This document shows positions 52,101-61,900 of a stretch of DNA of 64,000 nucleotides, in pieces. Position numbers and translations under genes: made by a program. A model generated the notes under the pieces. That model did no database searches, was not told the origin of the DNA, and saw nothing but the letters and a program-made list of their open reading frames with translations. The first letter of the stretch is position 1, and each line of letters starts with the position of its first letter. Source of the DNA: Desulfobulbaceae bacterium (lineage in GTDB: Bacteria; Desulfobacterota; Desulfobulbia; Desulfobulbales; SURF-16); assembly GCA_020444175.1 (NCBI GenBank), contig JAHLLM010000003.1, positions 138,087 through 202,086 on the forward strand, in the 5' to 3' direction.

Positions 52101-54254
52101 TTAAAAACCGCTTTCTCTGATGAAGACGGCAACAACTCTTTTCCAGGCCGAAGCAAGAAGACTTCTTTCGCCTCCCTTGAGCACCACCTTCCCCCTGACA
52201 ACCTGGTCCGGCCGATCCGGCGCACTCGGCCTCAGAGTGAGCCGATACAGGCTTTTATGCGTCTTCATCCTTTTTTCTTCCCTGCTAATCTGAACGCCTA
52301 TTTCCCCTCCATAGGTCGAGGCGAGATAGGGTTCCTGCAGATAGACCGTGGCAGTGGGATCAATTTGCGCGACCCGGCATTTCATGGGACCAGAGTCCTT
52401 GTTTTCAGGGAAAAATCGCCCTTCATTGCCAACCTCAATTGAGCCAAGATGGCTTTCATCAACATAGGCTTCAACAATGAATCGGGAACGATCCACAAGT
52501 AAGCCAAGAAGCTGTCTGCTGTCCAGCCAGAGACCTACTCTAAGTCCCTTAACCACATCCTGCAGTGTGCCATCCATACGAGCTCTCACCTGTAGTCGCT
52601 TTTTCTGCTTTCGATGGGCGCTAAGCTCTGTGAGGCATTCAGCCAGTTGATTTTCCAAAATTTTCTGCGACTCAAGCAGTTCCCGACCAGTGGACTGCTG
52701 CTTTATCCTGTTTTCAAGATCCTGACACAGGGTGACGGACTGTTTTTCCAGGTAGTCGATCTCAGGATTACTCAAAGAAAAAAGCAGATCCCCCTTTTTA
52801 ACATCCTGCCCTTCTGTTGCATGAATTTCCTCAATTCTGCCGGAAAACGGCGTATATATCTGCCAATAGGCCTCTGCCTTAAAAAGTGCCGGCATCTCGA
52901 CTTTTGCATGCCTGGGAACGACAACAAAGGCGACAATCCCTGAAAAAAACAACATGGAAACAATAATATTATGACGGCAGGAACCTATTGATCTTCTTTG
53001 CTGCCACCAGACTCCCATCTCCCGCAGGACGGGCAGGGCAATGAACCAGCAGATTTCGACAAGGAAAAGAAAAATACCAAGAACCTTGAAAAAGAAATGG
53101 TAGACAGTCAAGGCAATACCTGTAAAAAGAAAAACTCTGTAGATCCAGACGCCATATGCATAGGCAATAAGAAACAGATTGCGGTCCGCACCGAAATCCT
53201 CAGGGATTTCCTGCCGAATTCCCAGAAGAAGTTTGCGAAGATGCCATTTCCCCAAATCAAAGGATCTGTCCTGGAGATTCGGGATATCCAGGTAATCAGA
53301 CAGGAGAAAATATCCGTCAAAACGCATAAAGGGATTGAGATTCCATAACACTGAGGTAACCCAGGATACAGTGGCCACGATAAAGCAGGCGCTTCTCAAT
53401 GGGGAATCAGGCAGAAAATTCCACAGAAAGGTCGCCACAACGGCAAGCAGTAATTCACTGAGAGCTCCAGCGGCCACGATGGACAAACGATGGTTGCGAT
53501 TCGTCAACTTCCACGACTCAGTGGTATCGGAATAGAGAATAGGCCAGAGGACGAGAAAGGCCACACCCATGGTGGGCACTTTCACCCCATAGTACTTGGC
53601 GGTATAGGCATGACCAAGCTCATGGACAACTTTAACCAGAATGAGGGTGACGGCATAGAGCAGAAAACCTCTGGCAGTAAAAAAAGAGGGAAAAGTATGA
53701 ATGAACGTCTGCCATTGTCGGGTGACCATATATATGCCGGCAAGTGCACCGAGAGCCAGAAAGGTCAAGAAAATCCTGCTCACCAGAAAACGGGCCATTG
53801 GCAGCGTGGAAGACAGAAAGCGGTCCGGCTGCAGCAGAGGAATACGAATAAAAAGATAATTGTGCAGCAGCCAGGTAAGGAATTTCTTTTTCTTGGTCAT
53901 TCTGGCCTGGAGCAGGGCCTGCACCTCAGGACTTCCGGCTTCCAGCAGACAGTTCAGCAGTAAAAATTGCTGCAGGGACAGGACTTCCTCTTCATCGGTA
54001 TGGAGGGTTGTTTCGTCGTTCACCCTTGAAACCAGATCGCCAACCGTCACCAAGTTTGACTTTGCCGTGGACCAGCGGGCCAGCAGTTCAAACTCCAGCC
54101 AGCCTATCCGGAAAAAAGTATTGCGAACTCGGTCGTGCAGGCTCCAGCTGGGAGAGCCATCCTCGGCAACAGGTCCGGGAAGAAGCTGCAGGTCTTCCCG
54201 CAGGGGCAAAACAAAGCTCTCACTGTCCGGCACCGTCATTACCATAGGAGCCAT
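52101..54254 (-). CDS. M50 metalloprotease-HlyD fusion
   Basis: 717 residues. The N-terminal part (about 35-130) may be a PqqD-like winged helix. Residues 150-450 form a membrane site-2-protease-type domain with HELGHAYTAKYYG (zinc site, about 214) and NLNPFMRFDGYFLLSD (second motif, about 313), both intact. After another membrane segment, residues 490-700 are an HlyD/lipoyl adaptor: FSGRIEEIHATEGQDVKKGDLLFSLSNPE, coiled coil, and YVDESHLGSIEVG. Such fusions occur in peptide and surface-protein export loci. It starts 1 bp after the GAF-HlyD gene and is the last of the set. Confidence 0.85.
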   Translation of the reverse strand: MAPMVMTVPDSESFVLPLREDLQLLPGPVAEDGSPSWSLHDRVRNTFFRIGWLEFELLARWSTAKSNLVTVGDLVSRVNDETTLHTDEEEVLSLQQFLLLNCLLEAGSPEVQALLQARMTKKKKFLTWLLHNYLFIRIPLLQPDRFLSSTLPMARFLVSRIFLTFLALGALAGIYMVTRQWQTFIHTFPSFFTARGFLLYAVTLILVKVVHELGHAYTAKYYGVKVPTMGVAFLVLWPILYSDTTESWKLTNRNHRLSIVAAGALSELLLAVVATFLWNFLPDSPLRSACFIVATVSWVTSVLWNLNPFMRFDGYFLLSDYLDIPNLQDRSFDLGKWHLRKLLLGIRQEIPEDFGADRNLFLIAYAYGVWIYRVFLFTGIALTVYHFFFKVLGIFLFLVEICWFIALPVLREMGVWWQQRRSIGSCRHNIIVSMLFFSGIVAFVVVPRHAKVEMPALFKAEAYWQIYTPFSGRIEEIHATEGQDVKKGDLLFSLSNPEIDYLEKQSVTLCQDLENRIKQQSTGRELLESQKILENQLAECLTELSAHRKQKKRLQVRARMDGTLQDVVKGLRVGLWLDSRQLLGLLVDRSRFIVEAYVDESHLGSIEVGNEGRFFPENKDSGPMKCRVAQIDPTATVYLQEPYLASTYGGEIGVQISREEKRMKTHKSLYRLTLRPSAPDRPDQVVRGKVVLKGGERSLLASAWKRVVAVFIRESGF

Positions 54255-54255
54255 A

Positions 54256-55608
54256 TCATATCCCCAGGGTTTGCCTCAGAAAAGTCAGAGGTCGACGCAG
54301 CAGATAATAGTAAAACGGCACACTTTTCCCATAAATTTTCGCTGTACCCCGCAGCCCTATGCGGGGAACCTCCTGCTCCGTGCTCAACGAGACCTTGAGC
54401 CTGAAGGCGAGTATCCCCTCCGGAGTAATGCTTGCCTCGTATGATGCCTGACGGAGAGCAGCTTCAATGGGGCGATCAGGTCTGATATTTAAAAAAAGAA
54501 GCACCTCAGCGCCTTTCTGCAGATTAATGGCATCTTCAACAGGCAACCAGACATCGCCCTCCACACGGGCCGGGTCCGCGATGGTCAAAATCTTTTCACC
54601 AACGACCACAGGCTTTCCAAGCCAGTCGCCCACTTCCGAGAAAACGACAATGCCATCCTGTTCAGCCTGAATCTCAGACTGCTTAAGCAGTTCCGCCATA
54701 TAGGCGACCTCTGCCTTTTTTCGATCTATCTCTGCCTCCAGATGACGGATCTCTCCGCGACTCTGTGCATCGGCAAAAGACTTCTGGCTTATGCGCCGGT
54801 ATTCAGCTTCCACAACGGCAAGGCCTTTACGTGAAACCTCATAGTCATTGCGCATGGCAGTATCATCCAGGGAAAAAAGCAGATCTCCCTTTTTGACCGG
54901 CTGATTGGGAAGCACATGAAACTGACTGATTACCCCGCTTATCGGTGCTGAAACGAGATAGGGAGCAGAAGGGACAATTTCAACAGGGGCAAGGGCCGAC
55001 AACCGCACAGGTTGATCAAAAACAAAAAGAACAAGTACGATAAGCAAGAGCTGCACTATGCCCTTGCGCGAAGAACGGGTCAAACGCTTTACCAGACTCC
55101 GCCTCGGTCCTTTCAAGGCCATCCAGGCGTGGGCATAGGCCTCTGCAAGTCGGCTGACAACTGCAACCTGGGCCTCTTCCCATTGGGCTTCTCCGATAAA
55201 AAGAAGACCGCCGGGAAAGTCTCCATCCAGAGTAACAAGGGGACACCAGAGAACAAAGGTATTAAGCCATTCATCCCAGCCCTCCCGAAGCTTCTCAGGC
55301 AGCTCCTCGGGATCAATGAGACGGCTTTCCTTTTTCCAGGACTGCCGATTGATGTGGATTAAAAGTTTTTTAATATAACTCAGAAAGGGGGCATTGCGAT
55401 CCGGACGGTCAAGACCGGAAACTGCCTCGACCTGCACCTTTCCAACCGCGCTGTGACGCCAGAAAATGGCCTGACGATAATGAAGAAGCCGATACGTTTC
55501 ATTTACAACGACAAAGGAAAACTCTGCGGGATTTTTGGCACGTCTGGCCTGCTGTTCGAGCTGAATAAGGGTACTGAGCAGAAGAATCTGTTGTTCCTGG
55601 GAGGCCAT
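54256..55608 (-). CDS. HlyD-type adaptor with N-terminal GAF-like domain
   Basis: 450 residues. Residues 1-165 look like a GAF domain (LIQLEQQARRAKNPAEFSFVVVNETYRLL, FVLWCPLVTLDGDFPGGLLFIG). One membrane segment (about 180-200) is followed by an HlyD adaptor: SAPISGVISQFHVLPNQPVKKGDLLFSLDD, a coiled coil with ISQKSFADAQSRGEIRHLEAEIDRKKAEVAY (in part) and the return half EQDGIVVFSEVGDWLGKPVVVGE. A cytoplasmic sensor attached to an export adaptor is unusual. It is coupled to the M50-HlyD gene. Confidence 0.82.
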   Translation of the reverse strand: MASQEQQILLLSTLIQLEQQARRAKNPAEFSFVVVNETYRLLHYRQAIFWRHSAVGKVQVEAVSGLDRPDRNAPFLSYIKKLLIHINRQSWKKESRLIDPEELPEKLREGWDEWLNTFVLWCPLVTLDGDFPGGLLFIGEAQWEEAQVAVVSRLAEAYAHAWMALKGPRRSLVKRLTRSSRKGIVQLLLIVLVLFVFDQPVRLSALAPVEIVPSAPYLVSAPISGVISQFHVLPNQPVKKGDLLFSLDDTAMRNDYEVSRKGLAVVEAEYRRISQKSFADAQSRGEIRHLEAEIDRKKAEVAYMAELLKQSEIQAEQDGIVVFSEVGDWLGKPVVVGEKILTIADPARVEGDVWLPVEDAINLQKGAEVLLFLNIRPDRPIEAALRQASYEASITPEGILAFRLKVSLSTEQEVPRIGLRGTAKIYGKSVPFYYYLLRRPLTFLRQTLGI

Positions 55609-55733
55609 AGGGTCGCGTCAAGCTTGAATTATCATGTAAGGTCGGCATAAACACGCCGACTCAGGTGTGCAGGAAAGGGGTTCCAGATCTACGAAAGCGA
55701 TACGTCCTTACCACTCCAACCCCTCGCCTTTCA

Positions 55734-56489
55734 TCATTTTACTTTTTTAAAAGACGCGGTGCCACTCATTCCGGCCAGAAGTTCAGGATGATTCCCCTTG
55801 ATCTTTGCTCTCATCTCAATGGTCTGACTCACCGGATCCACTTTGGCTCCATGCACTGTAATTGCCGCACTATACGTTTTCCCTGTTTCGTCAATTTTCA
55901 CAGTAAAACCGGTTCCGGATTTCAACCATGCCAACCATTCAGAGGGCACAAAAAGTTGCAGGCTGAGATTGATATTATCGACAATTTCGAGCAATGGCTG
56001 CCCAGGGGCAATGTGCTCATATGGACTTGCCTGACGGCTTATAACCTGCCCGGCAAAGGGGGCCTTGACACTGCATTTTCGCTGCTTGACCTCCCAGAAA
56101 CTCACCTCAGCCCTGGCCTTTTCCAGCCTGGCTTCCGAGACGGCAACCTCAAGATCACTAATCGATTTGTAGCCCTGCAGACGAGTGTTTACCTGGTGTA
56201 CCTGCTCAGCCTCCTGCAAATCCGCCCTGGCCTTTCTTGCTTCAGCGTTTAATGTATCACAATCAAATTCAATCAAAACCTGATCTTTTTTAAAGTGATC
56301 CCCGATATCAACGTTCATCTTTCTAATGGTGGCCGGGATCTCACCGGAGATGGACAACTCAAGTTCCGGCACGAGCAATGCCCGTATCAGTTCGAGAGAA
56401 AATCCCACAGACGGATAAAAGCACAGAAACAGGAAACCTGCAATAAAGGGAAGAAGCACTCCCCGAAGAAAAATCAAATATTTACTCAT
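55734..56489 (-). CDS. periplasmic adaptor, HlyD/RND-type
   Basis: 251 residues: a membrane segment (about 8-28), a barrel-sandwich half (ISGEIPATIRKMNVDIGDHFKKDQVLIEFD), a short coiled coil with KARADLQEAEQVHQVNTRL, the return half KAPFAGQVISRQASPYEHIAPGQPLLEI and a beta-barrel (MRAKIKGNHPELLAGMSGTASF). It starts inside the TolC-like gene (8-bp overlap). Confidence 0.85.
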   Translation of the reverse strand: MSKYLIFLRGVLLPFIAGFLFLCFYPSVGFSLELIRALLVPELELSISGEIPATIRKMNVDIGDHFKKDQVLIEFDCDTLNAEARKARADLQEAEQVHQVNTRLQGYKSISDLEVAVSEARLEKARAEVSFWEVKQRKCSVKAPFAGQVISRQASPYEHIAPGQPLLEIVDNINLSLQLFVPSEWLAWLKSGTGFTVKIDETGKTYSAAITVHGAKVDPVSQTIEMRAKIKGNHPELLAGMSGTASFKKVK

Positions 56490-58518
56490 TTGTATCAGGG
56501 GCCGTTAAATCCACCCGCACCGATGAGCCGCTGTTCGGATATGGCAGAAAGACAAGTCCGGTTCCCGGCCTGAAACCATGTGCCACCAGCGGCACCTTGA
56601 CACCTGATCCCCATCCGGCCATCAGTTGCGTCTGAGATACAGCGTTTCTCGGCATCCCTTTTGAAACAAGCTGCACACGATGAGGATCATAAAGAGATTC
56701 ATCAACCGGGAGTAATACGTTTCCGCCCCCCATGCTTTCCGCCTTCATGGACACCCTTGCCGAATCATCTCCGGACATGTGCCCCGCTGTGTCCGGAGCC
56801 ATATCCTGTTGTAATTCCTGCTCAACAAATCTCTTGCTTGCCACAGGAGGAAGCATGATGGGCTGGCCACTCCCGGCGGGACTCGCACTCTGATTCAGCC
56901 AGTCATAATCATAGGAAACCGTGGACGCCTTGCTTTCAGAGGCAGGGAGATTGAGACCTTTATCAAAGGCGGCAAGAATCGAAGCTACCCCCGTGTCATC
57001 CAGGTCATCAACATCATCGCTCTGTTCCCCCAGATAGTTCACAAGTTTGTCCCATCTTTCAAATGACGTATTCAGGGTTTCAGCCATTAACGTCAGATTG
57101 GTTGTCTGCACGCCTTCCGGCAATGGATCAAGACCAAGGGAATTAAAAAGACGCCCGGCGGCATTCTGCATTTCCGCATAGGCCATATAATGACGCAGTC
57201 GGGCAACCATGGCATTGGTAGCACTCCTGATGGCGGTAAGCTCATCACCCCGTCCCGCGACATTTTCAAAAATAACCTGTTCGTTTAGCTTGCTGTTTAT
57301 CTCGTCAAGCTTGCGGTTGACCAGATATTGACGTTTTGTCAAATGATAATGCTGATGGGCAAGGCGCACCTGCAGCATGATTGCCATGCTCATAGCCTGA
57401 CGCCGCAAATCAACGAGATCCTTCTGCGCCTTCGCCGCCTTGATTTTAGCAGGTCCTGAAAACAGGTTAAAGATTTTATAGGAGATAAAGGTACCGGCGT
57501 TCCACCACTCTTTATTATAGAGGAACTCATTGGAATCATAATTGTAGCCCCCCTGCAGATCAAGGCCGGGCAACATCTGCAGCATGGCTTTACGCACGTC
57601 AAGGGCACTGATACGGGCGTTATAATCTTCCTGGCGCAACTCGGGACGCGAAATAAGAGCAAGCTGCTCAAGGGCATTTATATGCGATGCAAAGCCGGGC
57701 ACTTCCGGGGTATCCCATTTGGGTTCGGCTAAATTATAAGTGGTTCCGGGGGGCAGGTTCATGAGAGAGGCCAACTCAACCTTGGCAGGACTGAGGCGCT
57801 GGATAAGCTCCCACAGCATACGGATATTTTCCAAAAGAGCACGCTGGTACTCCAGGGACTCTTTGGGTGCCTCAAGCCCCTCCTCGGTCATTTGCCGGGA
57901 ACGCTTCAAGGCCGATTTACTCCGGTCCAGCAGGGCAACCATATCCTTGACCAGATGTTCGGCACAGACTGCCCGCCAATAGGCATACCGAACATCCTGG
58001 ATAATATTCTGCACAACTTTGCGTCGCCTCTCTTCAATAATCAAGGCCTGGTCCGCCTGTTGTTTGGTTCGCAGATAACTGACCCCGAAATCAAGAACAT
58101 TCCAGACAATTTTTATTTCAGAGGTCCGGATATCCTTTTCCTGTGAAGAAGAGGAGACAAGCGACTCCGTGCCGTCCAGGAGAGACTGGCTGTTGGAACC
58201 AAGATCATTGCTGCGGCTGGTGTAGCCCGCAGAAGCCGTTATGTCAGGCAGAAGATCATAACGGGCAACGGTCAGCTGCTTATTGGCCAGGGCAATTTCC
58301 ATCATCTTGAGACGATGATCAAGATTATACTGAATTGCCCGGGCCATAGCTTCATTCAGGGTGATGGGAACATCACCCACCGACAGCTGGTCGGCGTGCA
58401 TGGTCATCAGGTCTTCATCTGCCCGTTGTTCGATTTCCCGGCTGGTCAAAGGGTCCGTTGATACAGCGCAGGAACAGAGGAACAGCGACATCATTACCAG
58501 AAGAATAGGATTTCTCAT
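56482..58518 (-). CDS. TolC-like outer-membrane efflux lipoprotein
   Basis: 678 residues from MRNPILLVMM (58518). The longer start at 58575 is rejected because it begins inside the repeat at 58535-58656. The lipobox FLCSC makes it a lipoprotein. Residues 50-460 are two TolC-type repeats: ITLNEAMARAIQYNLDHRLK, ALANKQLTVARYDLLPDITASAGY and RSNDLG, then the second half with SRPELRQEDYNARISALDVRKA and LPGLDLQGGYNYDS. The C-terminal ~200 residues (about 480-678) are an additional Pro/Ser-rich tail, not usual in TolC. It is the first gene after the giant protein. Confidence 0.87.
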   Translation of the reverse strand: MRNPILLVMMSLFLCSCAVSTDPLTSREIEQRADEDLMTMHADQLSVGDVPITLNEAMARAIQYNLDHRLKMMEIALANKQLTVARYDLLPDITASAGYTSRSNDLGSNSQSLLDGTESLVSSSSQEKDIRTSEIKIVWNVLDFGVSYLRTKQQADQALIIEERRRKVVQNIIQDVRYAYWRAVCAEHLVKDMVALLDRSKSALKRSRQMTEEGLEAPKESLEYQRALLENIRMLWELIQRLSPAKVELASLMNLPPGTTYNLAEPKWDTPEVPGFASHINALEQLALISRPELRQEDYNARISALDVRKAMLQMLPGLDLQGGYNYDSNEFLYNKEWWNAGTFISYKIFNLFSGPAKIKAAKAQKDLVDLRRQAMSMAIMLQVRLAHQHYHLTKRQYLVNRKLDEINSKLNEQVIFENVAGRGDELTAIRSATNAMVARLRHYMAYAEMQNAAGRLFNSLGLDPLPEGVQTTNLTLMAETLNTSFERWDKLVNYLGEQSDDVDDLDDTGVASILAAFDKGLNLPASESKASTVSYDYDWLNQSASPAGSGQPIMLPPVASKRFVEQELQQDMAPDTAGHMSGDDSARVSMKAESMGGGNVLLPVDESLYDPHRVQLVSKGMPRNAVSQTQLMAGWGSGVKVPLVAHGFRPGTGLVFLPYPNSGSSVRVDLTAPDTNE

Positions 58519-58534
58519 AGGTCGTCTACCATTT

Positions 58535-58656
58535 TTGACGGTCTCGTATTTATGCCCTTTAGGGTGAAAAACCACTCACCGCCGCCGACACGTATGAAAC
58601 TTGTCGACATTACGTTGGCGGATGGTCAGCTTCAGAGTTTTTTTGCGAACCCATCA
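58535..58656. mobile_element. ~107-bp TIR element with extra palindrome
   Basis: TTGACGGTCTCG at the left and TTTTTTGCGAACCCATCA at the right mark the ends; the core CCGCCGCCGACACGTATG and GTTGGCGGATGGTCAGC matches the other copies. ATGCCCTTTAGGGT (58552-58565) is inserted near the left end, as in the copy at 27745. It lies between the giant-protein and tolC-like genes. Confidence 0.78.
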
Positions 58657-58779
58657 TTTTTCAATTTTTTCCAGATTGCACTACTCTTCGTCATACTCGC
58701 CTTATTTCATTAATGTTTTTTCGTCTTGTCGTTGACAGCGGCATTCTAAACAACGGCCAACCTGCAGCTAATGACATTG

Positions 58780-58931
58780 GTAACTATTCAGCAAGAGCAA
58801 GGAATTGCGCTTACCTTCAGAGTGTAACTGTTCAGATGTGCTTCAGATTCGTTCATTTCGGACTTCGAAGCATATACATGATATTCGAGAAGGCCGAAAT
58901 GAACGAAGATGGAGTGCAGCTGAATAGTTAC
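58780..58931. mobile_element. 152-bp IS66-like MITE with 8-bp target duplication
   Basis: GTAACTATTCAG at the left and CTGAATAGTTAC at the right are perfect inverted ends, flanked by TGACATTG at 58772-58779 and 58932-58939. GTAA ends and 8-bp duplications fit IS66-family elements. An internal inverted pair GTTCATTTCGG / CCGAAATGAAC is present near 58851-58903. Its right end supplies the stop codon of the giant protein. Confidence 0.88.
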
Positions 58932-61900
58932 TGACATTGTAGCAATTCAAAAACCTCATTAAAAGTCTCGGAAATAACTTTTTGATCAACCTGAGACTGT
59001 TTTCCGCCTTTTTCACCCTCATCGGCCAGAAGTTCCTGGCGGTTTTTCTCAAAACTTTCCGCTGCCGCACTTATCTGGGCGGCAAGACCAGGCGCAACAG
59101 CTGCCGGCGGAGCGGGTGCCGGAGCTTTGGCGGCAGGCTCATCGCTGAGCAATTCCTCCCCGGCCTCTTCCCCAGGCTCAACACCTTCCTTGTCAAGCTG
59201 CTGCTCCTCTGCTTTACGTTTTTCATCACCGCCATCTTCACTGTCAGGCAATTTCTCATCTGCTCCCTCATGCTCATCGGAAAGAACCTCTTCCTTTATA
59301 TCAGCATCAAGGAGAAGTTCCGGCGGGAGAGGAAGATTTTCATCGGAGAGTTCTTCCAGAAGTCTATCGACTTCACGGTTAAACGCTTCAATATTTTTAT
59401 CCGAAAGTCCCGCCAAATCGGACAGGGGACTTTCGCCTCCATAAAACTTATCAAACTGGCTGCTCGCTCCAGAGAGATTAATAAGTCTTTCATCACTGCC
59501 AAACTCAAGTTCATCAAACACTGACTCTTCGCGTTTGAAGGGGGCATCGCTCAGAATACCATCAATTATGGCTCCAGGCATTTCATGGGGGGGAATAACA
59601 GGGACAGGCGGCACGTCAACAGGCTGCAGGGCCTGATCCGAGGGAACCGGCATATTGGCAATAACATCAATTGTACTGCTTATGACGGCACTGTCCAATT
59701 CCCCGTCATTGACCACAAAGGTAATAGTCCGAGGACCCGGTTCGGGGAAAGTTTCACTATTATTAAAGGAAACTCTGCGCAACACTTCCTCGTACTCAGT
59801 AACTGATCCCTCACCGCTGAAAGTCAGCACTCCGGTTTCAGCATCCCAGCTGCCGGTGATATTGGCAGTATCAGCAAACACAAGTTCATCCTGATCAGCC
59901 ACATACCCCCCACTGATAGTCACAGTGGCACTATTTATGCTGGTAAGATCCGGATCGCTGAGAGTGAGATTTCCAGCAACAGGTACATCTCCAGGTAGAT
60001 TTTCATAAACGTGCTCCTCCCCGCCCGTCACTTCAGGAGCGTCATTAACCGGAATAACGGTGACGGTAGAAGTCTCGGCATCACTGTCGGCTAAGCCGTC
60101 ATTCACTGCAAAACTGATAGTACGGCTGCCGCCGTCAACATCATCTCCAAGTGATTCAAAAGTGATACTGCGCAAAATATCCTGGTACGTACTTTTTGTG
60201 GCGGTCCCTGAAAAGGTAAGAACTCCGGTGCCGGCATCCCAGGACCCGGTGACGCCGCCGGACAGGCCATAATTCAAAATATCATGATCCCTGTCATAGC
60301 CGGAACTGATGGCAACAACGGCACCATCCAGGGTGGAATCGTCGTTATCGGTTATGGTCAAAAGCCCGGCAACTCTCACGGCAGCACCATTTTCCGTAAA
60401 GGTAAGGGAAGAGCCTCCGCTTAGTTCAGGAATATCATTAACCCTGATCGTGGCGGTATCCGAATCCTGGCTGAAAGGGGTAATCCCACCATTTGCACTG
60501 GCATCGGCATATGTCCCTGCCGTACCGGATGTTTTGTCCCAGGCCTGGAAAGTTAAAGTCGGCGACCCATAGTAATCCGCGTCAGGCACAAAACGAATAC
60601 GCTGGTCGCTATCAGAGCCGTCAAGCAGCAGAGCGTGGTTCGCAGCCAGTGAGCCGTCATTAATATCATTCCAGTTGCTGCCGCCGTCGGTTGAGTACTG
60701 CCAGGTACCGTTCGTGTCGTCCACGCCAGTGACAGCAATGGCTTTCACAGCACTGGTATCCACATCAGTAATCGAACCGTCGGCAATGATTGAAGCCACG
60801 GAATCACCGTTATTCGTGGTATCATTTTCAGGAATCGTGGTCAGGGAGTGGGATGCACCTGTATCAAGCACCGGAGCATCGTTGACAGCCGTGACATCCA
60901 CAGTCATGGTATAATCGGTACTGAAATCCGTGCCGTCATGCACCTGAAAGTTAAAGGAATCATAACCAGCCCCATTGCCGTCAGCAGCAGGCGTATAGAT
61001 CAGTTTTCCTAATGCAATATCGGCCTCTGAAATCACATCACCTAAGGCGACATCAGCACCATTGAGTTGTAGAGTTCCTCCTGAAACAAGACTTGATATC
61101 TTGATCTGGGCAAAAGCATCGCCTTCTGCATCACTATAATTAAAATCGGCCACAACAAAGGTATAGGCCGTATCCTCATTGGTGGTCACGGCGTTATCGA
61201 GCGAGGTGGGAATGTCGTTTACGGCTGTGACGTTTATAGTAAAGGTTTTCCCCACTATATCCAACGGTGGACCTCCCACGCCGTCATCCACGGAAAAATC
61301 AAAACTGTCATTGGGTGCGGGTGGGTCAATGCCGTCATGTCTATAACTTATATTTCCAGCATCGATCTGGGCCTGTGTAAATGTATCACCCACATTAAGA
61401 GTAGTGACAGCAAGTGTATTAGGATCTGTAAACTCCAGGAAGCCGTGGATCGGCACAGCATCAAGGGTATAGGTCAGGTTCGCACCTGTATCCACATCCG
61501 TTGTCTGCAGCATGGTGTTATCCAGCACAACGGTCTCCCCTTCATTGGCGGTCAAACCGGCATTCACGGCCAAACCCGGGGCGTCATCCTGCGGAGTGAC
61601 AGTAACAACCTTGCTTCCTGTAATGGTCGTCGTACCGTCGCTCACCGCCGTATCAATGGTAAAATTCTGGTCATAATCCGCTACCGGTGTAAAAGTGATA
61701 CTGCCCAGCAGAACGTTGACATCGGCAAGCGCACCTGATGCCGTCCACACTCCACCGACAAATGTGGAGGTTACGGCGTTTGATGTCCCGGTGGACATGC
61801 TGCCCGCCGCCGGGTCTGACAGGGTTAAAGTGGCGGTGACATTGGCGCTGTCAATATCACTGACAACAATACCGGTCAGCCCAAACGCACCATCTCCCTC

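Noticed and set aside
52101-58518. A complete type I secretion system
   Set aside because: No ABC transporter ATPase motifs occur in any frame of this locus.
58519-58575. Longer N-terminus for the TolC-like protein (start at 58575)
   Set aside because: The extra 19 codons lie in the dispersed repeat and precede the lipoprotein signal, which must be N-terminal.
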